Below are positions 27,280 to 34,649 of a DNA stretch of 37,562 bases, piece after piece (within the stretch, counting starts at the first letter, position 1; each line of letters opens with the position of its first letter). The position numbers were made by a program, and so were the translations under genes. Origin of the DNA: Lachnospiraceae bacterium (GTDB lineage Bacteria; Bacillota; Clostridia; Lachnospirales; Lachnospiraceae); the NCBI GenBank assembly GCA_024680055.1, contig JAILCP010000003.1:1-37562 (forward strand), given 5' to 3'. The notes beneath the pieces were generated by a model. The model had not been told where the DNA came from, did no database searches, and worked only from the letters and a program-made list of their open reading frames with translations.

Positions 27280-28545
27280 CTATTCCTCTTCTTTCAAAAT
27301 ACTGCTTAACTCATCCTGTGGATGATTGCATAATTTCTTTATATCATTCAAAAAGCAATCTACAACCTTCTCATAATCTTCTTTGCAGATTCTTTCTCTG
27401 TTGCAAACAAAGGTCACCTCAATCTCCTGTGCCAGTTCCTGCATGCGCAAATAGAAAAAAGCTCCCTCCACCTCATCCAGATACAATCCCGGCATCCACT
27501 GGGTAAATACGGGGTCTGTCAAAAAAGGTTTGCTATGGTTTAAAAACAACATCCCGTACCGACTTAAAGGAATATCCTGAATAGCTGCATCTTTATGACG
27601 CAAATTCTCACCGGATTCTTTTGCAACTTTTTTAATAAAGTCTTTCACACTGAGATTTTTTTCCACCGTAACACGACTGCTCAGGGGCTTTAAAAAAGGT
27701 CCGATGATGCCCCATTGTTCCAGCGTATTTCGATCTGTGGATACGTAGGAAATCACATTGTCCTCTTTTCCAAAGACTTCATAGATAGTTAAATGATAGG
27801 CAGCCATTAAAAGGTTTCCTAACGTACTTCTTAAAGCTCTTGCCTTTGTTACAATCTCCTGTTTTGGAAGATACACACATACATTTTCATCTTCAAAGGC
27901 CCTGGTATCACTTTTTTTCTCATAGGGCAAAAGTGCAAATCCCTTCAGGTGTTCCTTCCAGTACAGGGCATCCTGCCGCGCTTTTTCCCTATGCTGCTCT
28001 GTATCCAGAGACCGCATATAGTCCATCATACTTTTTGTGGAAACTCCACCTTCTATCACCGTATCCCTGTAAGCTCCAAGCAGTTTCATCAAAGCCACTC
28101 CAATGGAATGGCCGTCGCTGACATATCGATCCAGATAGGCTGCCAAAAAGTATTCCTCAGGCTCTATTTCAAACAGTTCCACAAAAAAGGGACTGTATGA
28201 AAACCGATCACGCACCCAAGAAGACTGCTTAAGCACATGATTTTTTGCAAACCTGAGCTTTTCCTCAGGTTTTTCTCCTTCTGCCTTCAGCAGATGCACT
28301 TCCTCCCCTATGTTGGGATCAAAGCCATAGGCAAAACCGTTTTCATCCTGCACAAGGTGCATATGAAAGCAATCAATTTCCCTGTATAATGACTTCACAC
28401 ATTCATTGAGTTTAGCAACATCCACATTCTCATGAATCAAAACTCCATAGGACACATAACTGTTGAGGCCGGATATTTTTTGTCCGTCCAGTAACTCTGT
28501 GCCCTCCACACAGAATTTTGAATAATCAAGCAATCTATTCTCCAT
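27280..28545 (-). CDS. Stand-alone condensation-superfamily protein with DxxxxDxxS motif
   Basis: 421 residues. At the active-site motif it reads D139-RYVS-D144-GH-S147, so both His of HHxxxDG are absent; the pattern equals the DxxxxDxxS signature of heterocyclization domains. Outside this motif it looks closer to its neighbour (25960-27276) than to canonical Cy domains, so the match may be convergent. A C-domain-like SYVSTDRNTLEQWGIIGPFLKPLSSRV segment supports the superfamily. Its role could be catalytic (cyclodehydration or condensation in trans) or structural. ATG 28545 lies inside the NRPS 3' end (11-base overlap), so the two are translationally coupled. Confidence 0.72.
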   Translation of the reverse strand: MENRLLDYSKFCVEGTELLDGQKISGLNSYVSYGVLIHENVDVAKLNECVKSLYREIDCFHMHLVQDENGFAYGFDPNIGEEVHLLKAEGEKPEEKLRFAKNHVLKQSSWVRDRFSYSPFFVELFEIEPEEYFLAAYLDRYVSDGHSIGVALMKLLGAYRDTVIEGGVSTKSMMDYMRSLDTEQHREKARQDALYWKEHLKGFALLPYEKKSDTRAFEDENVCVYLPKQEIVTKARALRSTLGNLLMAAYHLTIYEVFGKEDNVISYVSTDRNTLEQWGIIGPFLKPLSSRVTVEKNLSVKDFIKKVAKESGENLRHKDAAIQDIPLSRYGMLFLNHSKPFLTDPVFTQWMPGLYLDEVEGAFFYLRMQELAQEIEVTFVCNRERICKEDYEKVVDCFLNDIKKLCNHPQDELSSILKEEE

Positions 28546-31500
28546 GTTCCATCGCCTCTTCTATCAAACCTGCAATTTCTGCAATATCAGGATTATTTAA
28601 AATATCAAAGACCTGAACTTCCACGCCATAATTTTCATGAATCCAGGCTGCCAGCTTCATGGCTGAAATGGAATCTCCACCTATGCTGTAAAAGTCGTCT
28701 TCCGCCGTAATATCATCGTCATCAAAAATTTCTTTTAACGCCTGTACCAGTTTTTCCGTCAAGCCACCGGCGCTTTTTTTGCTTTCTTTCACCGCTTCTT
28801 TTTCATGATTCTGAAGAAGGGAAGCAATTTTTTTACGATCTACTTTGCCGTTTCGTGTTATTGGAAAGCTTTCCACCCTAAGGAATTTTTGCGGAACCAT
28901 GTAAGATTGCAAAGAAATGGCCAACTTCTCCTTTAATTCTTTCTCGTTGATTTCTTCATCACCTATGTAGACTGCCGCCAGCTTTCCGGATTCCTCATCC
29001 TTAACCACCACACAGTTCGCAATTTCATCAAAGGTTTTCATAACGTTCTCAATTCCCGTTAATTCGATACGCTTTCCGTTGATCTTAATCTGATAATCAT
29101 CACGTCCAAGAATCTTAATTTCCCCATTCGGAAGATACAATCCCAAATCTCCGGTATTATATACCCGTTTTCCCCGGTATGTGGTAAAACGAAGCTGATT
29201 TTCTTTTTCATTTCCAAGATATCCGGCGCTGACGCAGCAACCTGCCACATGCATTACTCCGGGTACCCCTACAGGGCAAAGATCGTGTTGCTTATTTAAA
29301 ATATAATAGGAGGTATTTGGAAATGGTGTACCGTAAGGAATATACTCACCTTCTTCTTCCTCTTTTGTCACTTTGTGGGAAATGTTCCAAAGGGTTGTCT
29401 CCGTTGGACCACCCACACTGAACACGGAAATTTCCTTGTTGTATTCATGAATCTTTTTCACTAAGGAGGTACTTACAAAGTCTCCTCCCATAACCACAGT
29501 TTTTAATTCTGCCATGGCAGCTATAACTTTTTCCCCATCAAACAGAGTAAGCATCTCCATAAATGCCGGTACCGAATTCCAGAAGTTTACCCGGAAGTCC
29601 TTCATCAACTGATACCAGTGTTTCGGCTCCTTTTTTAATTCCTCACTTGGCATCACCACACTGCCGCCCACGTAGAGCGATCCATAGATATCAAACAATG
29701 ACATATCATGGCAAAATGCAGTCACTGCAAGCGCCACCGGTGTGTAATCTATTTCCAGCCTTTGAAAACTGTAAAACAAGCAGTTTGCCAGAGATTTATG
29801 AAGAATGGATACACTTTTTGGCACTCCAGTGGTACCGGAGGTATTAATAATCACAGCTTCTTCCTCCGGTGATGGATGTGCTGTTAAGAAGTCCTTCTTC
29901 GTTTCCTTTAAAAAAACTTCTTCTGTCAGCATCATAATTTTATATTTTTTCGGCAAACGACTTACATCATGGTCACCAAGTACCACCACCGCCTCAGCCT
30001 CAATCTGATCCAAACATTGGATCCATGTCTGACACGGAAGTTCCGTTTCCAATGGCATATAGGAAATGCCGGCACACATACAGGCAACGGAAACCACCAC
30101 CTGCTCCACGGATTTATCCATTAAAAGAGCGATTCTCTTTGGACGGTGTCCCACCACATTTTCAAGACTTGCAATAAAACTGTTGGCCCGGCAAGATAAC
30201 TCCTGATATGTGATGCTCTCTTCCATAGAACTGACCGCCATATGGCCGGAATATTTATTAAAGTTCTCTTTAATAACTTCACTAATCATTTTTATTTCAG
30301 ATGTTTCCGGTTTTTCATCCAAAACGGCTTTTTCCTCGATCAACGCCTGATCTTTCTTTGAAACCTCCACGGTTTTCATCCGGCAGATAGCATCTTCCTT
30401 CTCTGCAATCTTCTGCAACGTTTCCATGAAACACTGTGCAATCCCCTCTGCCACGTCCTTTGAAATCAGGTTCTTTTCGTAGTTCATAAGGAACACTTTT
30501 TTCGTTGCCAAATCTGTTAAAAGCACCTCAATAAAGTTCTGAGTGGTATAAGTTCTTACATACTGTTTCTTAAAATGTTTTCCTTCGTTGACCGGTGCGC
30601 CAATGGTGCTGGTAAAGGTGATTGGTGCAGGTATATCCGCTCCGATTTTCTTTTGAAACAGCTTTAATATATCCGTTCCCAAATAGCTGCCATGCTCACG
30701 ACAGTCAAACAAGGCCTCCTGGGTTGCCTGTGCCATTTCCTCCATGGTCGCCCCTTCCTCATCCCGAATCGGTACAAAGGTAAAATTACTGAAAAGGCCC
30801 ACAGTATGCTCAAGATTTTTCACTCCGTCATCTCTTAAAGCCATTGGTACGTTCAAAAAGAAGGAGTGGTTCTTACTGTAAAGACTGAGCACCTTTCCAA
30901 ATACAGACAAAAGCAAGGCAAACGGTGTTACCATATGCTTTTTGGATATGGTTGCCAAGGTTTCATAAAGCTCATTTGGAATGGTTTTTACAATCTGCTC
31001 AGTCCCTGTATCCGTCACCTTTTCCGGGCGCATCAAAAGAGGAATGTAAGGTCTGACTGACACGGTATCAATGAACTGTTCCCAGTATTTCTCATCTTCC
31101 ATGTATTCTTCGCTGTTTTTCAGTTCACTTAAAAAGGCCTGATAATCCTCATATTTTGCGCAAGATGAAGGCTCCTTCCCATCATAGATGTTTTCCATCT
31201 CTTCAATTAAGATTTCAAGGCCCTCTCCATCAGATACCACACCATCGTAGGTCACATGAATAATGGCCTTTCGGCTTGGAAGCACACTGACGGCAAAAGC
31301 AATCAATGGCGCTTTTGTCACATCAAATTCCATTTGGTACTGCTTTTCACGGTTTTTCAAAACGGCTTCCATAGCCTCTTTTTCACTCAACCCCTGAAGG
31401 TCGTACTCTTTGATTTTTATTTCCACATCATTGCATACAGAGAATTTGTTATCATCTCCAAAAGATGCTCTAAAAAAAGGCTGAGCTTTCACCAGCTTCT

Positions 31501-31873
31501 TCACGGTGTTTCGAAATTTTACCGGATCGTAGTCCTCACATTCCAATTCAAAGTAGGCCTTGGAACCGTGACCTCCCATAACCACTTCATCTTTTCGTCC
31601 CACATAGACAGTACGCAGCATGTCACTCATAAGGTAGGTTTTTGACTGTTCTTTTTCATTGTCATCAAACAACGCCGCCATTTTTCTTACGGTACAGTTT
31701 TTATATAAATCTTTCAGGGAAATCTTTTTTCCCATGGTCTTCTTAATCTGCATCTGCAACTTGGTAAACTCAAAAGATCCTCCGCCAAGTTCCAAAAAGG
31801 ATTCATCCAGTTCGCAGTCCTTTATCTTTAGAATTGTACAAAATAATTCTTTTACCTGTTGTTCTCTTTCCAT
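28535..31873 (-). CDS. NRPS: carrier - Cy-like - adenylation - PCP
   Basis: 1112 residues. Carrier 1 (about 1-75) has the phosphopantetheine Ser S33 in LGGGSFEF and, being N-terminal, is the likely aryl carrier. Cy-like domain (about 80-510): opening LRTVYVGR, motif D210-GVVS-D215 (DxxxxD; the final S is G218), and APITFTST, which agrees with the Cy PVVFTS block; the QTPQVWLD block is altered (TQNFIEVLL). Adenylation domain (about 525-1015): TSGTTGVPKS, GGPTETT, NTGD, K1010; the ten code positions read D723 M724 F727 N766 V794 G796 V820 L828 W829 K1010, closest to cysteine-type codes. PCP (about 1035-1112): GGDS with S1068. The order matches PchE and the start of HMWP2. No MT, E or TE domain is present. 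ATG 31873 has GAGG. Confidence 0.93.
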   Translation of the reverse strand: MEREQQVKELFCTILKIKDCELDESFLELGGGSFEFTKLQMQIKKTMGKKISLKDLYKNCTVRKMAALFDDNEKEQSKTYLMSDMLRTVYVGRKDEVVMGGHGSKAYFELECEDYDPVKFRNTVKKLVKAQPFFRASFGDDNKFSVCNDVEIKIKEYDLQGLSEKEAMEAVLKNREKQYQMEFDVTKAPLIAFAVSVLPSRKAIIHVTYDGVVSDGEGLEILIEEMENIYDGKEPSSCAKYEDYQAFLSELKNSEEYMEDEKYWEQFIDTVSVRPYIPLLMRPEKVTDTGTEQIVKTIPNELYETLATISKKHMVTPFALLLSVFGKVLSLYSKNHSFFLNVPMALRDDGVKNLEHTVGLFSNFTFVPIRDEEGATMEEMAQATQEALFDCREHGSYLGTDILKLFQKKIGADIPAPITFTSTIGAPVNEGKHFKKQYVRTYTTQNFIEVLLTDLATKKVFLMNYEKNLISKDVAEGIAQCFMETLQKIAEKEDAICRMKTVEVSKKDQALIEEKAVLDEKPETSEIKMISEVIKENFNKYSGHMAVSSMEESITYQELSCRANSFIASLENVVGHRPKRIALLMDKSVEQVVVSVACMCAGISYMPLETELPCQTWIQCLDQIEAEAVVVLGDHDVSRLPKKYKIMMLTEEVFLKETKKDFLTAHPSPEEEAVIINTSGTTGVPKSVSILHKSLANCLFYSFQRLEIDYTPVALAVTAFCHDMSLFDIYGSLYVGGSVVMPSEELKKEPKHWYQLMKDFRVNFWNSVPAFMEMLTLFDGEKVIAAMAELKTVVMGGDFVSTSLVKKIHEYNKEISVFSVGGPTETTLWNISHKVTKEEEEGEYIPYGTPFPNTSYYILNKQHDLCPVGVPGVMHVAGCCVSAGYLGNEKENQLRFTTYRGKRVYNTGDLGLYLPNGEIKILGRDDYQIKINGKRIELTGIENVMKTFDEIANCVVVKDEESGKLAAVYIGDEEINEKELKEKLAISLQSYMVPQKFLRVESFPITRNGKVDRKKIASLLQNHEKEAVKESKKSAGGLTEKLVQALKEIFDDDDITAEDDFYSIGGDSISAMKLAAWIHENYGVEVQVFDILNNPDIAEIAGLIEEAMEHGE

Positions 31874-31888
31874 TTTTCAACCTCTTTT

Positions 31889-33058
31889 TTAGACTAATTC
31901 TTTTACTTTCTCCATATAACAATCCGCGATTTCTTCCACATAAGAACGTAAAAACATCTCCTTTGGATACACAATGCTGATGTATAAACAATCATCCACC
32001 AGAAAACTCTGCACATCCAACCACACCTGAGGGGTCTGGGAGATCATATAGGATAAAATTCCAATATTTTCCTCAAACAAGGTGGTCACCAAAGGGTGAT
32101 CCATAACTGGAGAAAATACCACCGGTGCAATGTTTTTGACTTTCGGATATTTTTTCCCGATCATGCGTCGAACCTTCCCATGGGAAAATCCTTGAAACTC
32201 CATGTAACGCCGGTAGATTTCCAGGTTTTTGTCATACTCCTTTGTCATTGGCATCAGCTTAATGTCGGTAAAATCCCCTACCGCCTTCCATTCGTTTTCG
32301 TTTCTGTAAAAGCAGGGATAGTTTAAAACCAGGCTCTCTTCTCCGGTGATCTCACACAGCCCTTTTGCAAAGGCTGCCATTAAGTTTCCATCATTTAGTT
32401 TCGATTTAATTTCAATTCCATTTATCCATCTATCAACTGATTTATAATGACATTTCGTAAGTTCCTCCGGAGTTTTCAAAATCTTCAATCCGGATTCCGG
32501 TACATAATGCTCCAGGTCCTGTGTAATGATTTCTTTTGCCCGTCCCCCGGTTGTTGAAGCCTGTTTTTTACGAAGTTCCATCAGGCTATCACTGTCTGCT
32601 GTGTCCGGCGATTCACCCGCATAAAGTTGTGCCAGCTCATCCAAAATCAAAACAAAACTCTTCACATCCCCTGCAATAAGACTCCAATCAAAGACTAAAA
32701 TGTCGTACTCCTTTTCCGTAATCAAATACCACAGACCGCAACACTCTCCCTCTTTCGTGTTGCAATTTCTGCTCTCTATGCTATTACGAAATTCCAGGGG
32801 ATCTTTTCCTCTGTAATCAAGAACCTTCATGTTGGCGCAGTCCGGAAGTTCCTTCATTTCTTCCACCACTCCGTCTTTGTAATAGCACCTCAGTTCCTTA
32901 TGCAGGTAAAAAAGCCTTTTCCACGCCTCTGCCAATTTTTCCAAATCCGGTCCTTTACAATGAAATTCAAAATAGGCATGACATCCCACCCCGCCAAGGG
33001 GCATATCCTCTTTTTGACCTGCAATGTAGGCGCATTGTGTATCTGTCATAAACTTCAT
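31889..33058 (-). CDS. Stand-alone heterocyclization (Cy)-like protein
   Basis: 389 residues, about 40 short of a full Cy domain. Opening MTDTQCAYIAGQ...LGGVGCHAYFEF and the late SQTPQVWLD (341-348) are hallmark Cy blocks. At the DxxxxDxxS site it reads D124-WSLIAG-D131-VK-S134, two residues longer than the family pattern, and the PVVFTS block is PVVFSP. Cy domains join an acyl-carrier thioester to Cys/Ser/Thr and cyclodehydrate it to a thiazoline or oxazoline. As a separate protein it may act in trans on the NRPS, or be non-catalytic. ATG 33058 has GGAGAA in the ligase 3' end; the gap is 3 bases. Confidence 0.85.
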   Translation of the reverse strand: MKFMTDTQCAYIAGQKEDMPLGGVGCHAYFEFHCKGPDLEKLAEAWKRLFYLHKELRCYYKDGVVEEMKELPDCANMKVLDYRGKDPLEFRNSIESRNCNTKEGECCGLWYLITEKEYDILVFDWSLIAGDVKSFVLILDELAQLYAGESPDTADSDSLMELRKKQASTTGGRAKEIITQDLEHYVPESGLKILKTPEELTKCHYKSVDRWINGIEIKSKLNDGNLMAAFAKGLCEITGEESLVLNYPCFYRNENEWKAVGDFTDIKLMPMTKEYDKNLEIYRRYMEFQGFSHGKVRRMIGKKYPKVKNIAPVVFSPVMDHPLVTTLFEENIGILSYMISQTPQVWLDVQSFLVDDCLYISIVYPKEMFLRSYVEEIADCYMEKVKELV

Positions 33059-33061
33059 GGC

Positions 33062-34642
33062 TTATTCTCCTGTAAATACCTTTGCTATTTTTTTCTTGTC
33101 CACCTTACCTACAGCCGTCAGTGGAAACGTTTTCATGGTAAGCACCTTATCCGGCCACTTATATTTTGCAACGCCCTGTTGCTTTAAAAACTCCTGCATT
33201 TCCTTTAGGCTGATTTCGCCATCTTCCGTAATTACCGCGGCCAGCACCAGATTTCCAAGTTCCTGATCCGGAATTCCAACCACGCTGCAGTCTTTAATCA
33301 CATTTGATTTACGGATACAGTTTTCCAGCTCCGAAGGCATAATTTTTTCGCCGCCCTTATTGATTTGCTCTACGCAACGACCCATTAAGGTTAGCTCATA
33401 ACGCTCGTTTAACACCGCCAAATCACCGGTTTTGTAATACCCATCAGAGGTAAAAGCAGTTTCATTGGCCGTAGGGTTTTTATAATAACCGGAAATCGTG
33501 TAAGGCCCCTTGGTAACCATGGCACCCTTTTTCCCCGGCGGTAAAACATTTCCATCCTCATCCAAAATCAGTATCTCATCGTATGGGGAGATGGGTATCC
33601 CCTGCTTTCCGCTGTCTTTTGTCAGCCGATCACTTGGACGATAACAGGTATTCAAACCTTCTGCCGTGCCGTAAATCTGAAGCAACGTACAACCAAGTAC
33701 ATCTTCTGCTTTATCTTCGATTTCCTTAGGCAGCATGGCACCTCCGGTCATTACAAATCGAAGGGAGGAAATATCCTCCTCCTGATCTTCCATTCTGTAA
33801 TTGATGCACATGCCAAGTACCGCAGGCACCATGGCCGTATAGGTTACCTGATAGGTTTCCACATTTTCAAAAATTTCCATAGGAGATACGGTATCTGTCA
33901 TTACCACCGTTCCACCATAGTAAAGGGTTCCAAGAATTCCCGGATTTCCCAGGGTAAAATTGTGAGACGCCGGAAGCACCGAAAGGAACACATCCTTTTT
34001 GGACAGTTCGCAGCGCTCACCAATGACGATATTGTCATATATATAATCTCCGTGAGTCCTTGGGATCATCTTTGGAATTCCTGTGGTTCCACCGGACAAA
34101 AGCAACATGGCCATGTCCTTGTAGGTTGGCTTTTCATAATCTGAGAGTTTTCTCATTTCATGCATTTCTCTGGTGATATCCGCTCCAAACATCAGGGTTT
34201 TTAAGGAACTGTGGCTCTTTGCCACTTCTTTTGCCACCTGTTCACATCCTCTATGACAAAAAGTATCCATGCACAAATACCCTTTTGCCTCACTAAGGTC
34301 ACATATGGCTCCGATTTCATAAACACCGTGGGCCGGAAGGGTCATCACCGGAACAATGCCGCCCTTATATAGGGCAAACAGAGAAACCAGCATCTCAAGG
34401 CTGTTTGGAATCTGCATAATCACAATGTCCCCTTTTTTTAGCCCTTGCTCCAAAAGATATCCAAGCAGGTTATCCGACATTTTATCCAACTGCTCGTAGG
34501 TAATTTCTTCCTCTTCCCCGATGGCTGCCACCCTGTCACCATACTTTTCTACCAATTCTTTTATCAGATCACCATAAGTGATGGACCGCCATCCCTCACA
34601 GTCTTCCTGTACTCCGTTGTACTTCTTTTTTTCAAACATCAT
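33062..34642 (-). CDS. Aryl-AMP ligase (DhbE/EntE/YbtE-like)
   Basis: 526 residues, full length for this family. Core: LLLSGGTTGIPKMIPRTHGDY (P-loop with the aryl-ligase KxIPRTH extension), ASHNFTLGNPGILG, QIYGTAEGL, GPYTISGYYKNP, KTGD, INKGGEKI, and VGKVDKK with the catalytic Lys. Aligned to DhbE, the substrate pocket keeps H227 and N228, but Y236 is F229, S240 is N233 and V337 is N331, so the acid is probably not 2,3-dihydroxybenzoate or salicylate. It should adenylate an aryl or heteroaryl acid and load it on the first carrier of the NRPS (S33). No carrier or isochorismatase domain is fused. The tandem ATG start is at 34642/34639 after AGAGG. Confidence 0.92.
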   Translation of the reverse strand: MMFEKKKYNGVQEDCEGWRSITYGDLIKELVEKYGDRVAAIGEEEEITYEQLDKMSDNLLGYLLEQGLKKGDIVIMQIPNSLEMLVSLFALYKGGIVPVMTLPAHGVYEIGAICDLSEAKGYLCMDTFCHRGCEQVAKEVAKSHSSLKTLMFGADITREMHEMRKLSDYEKPTYKDMAMLLLSGGTTGIPKMIPRTHGDYIYDNIVIGERCELSKKDVFLSVLPASHNFTLGNPGILGTLYYGGTVVMTDTVSPMEIFENVETYQVTYTAMVPAVLGMCINYRMEDQEEDISSLRFVMTGGAMLPKEIEDKAEDVLGCTLLQIYGTAEGLNTCYRPSDRLTKDSGKQGIPISPYDEILILDEDGNVLPPGKKGAMVTKGPYTISGYYKNPTANETAFTSDGYYKTGDLAVLNERYELTLMGRCVEQINKGGEKIMPSELENCIRKSNVIKDCSVVGIPDQELGNLVLAAVITEDGEISLKEMQEFLKQQGVAKYKWPDKVLTMKTFPLTAVGKVDKKKIAKVFTGE

Positions 34643-34649
34643 CCTACCT

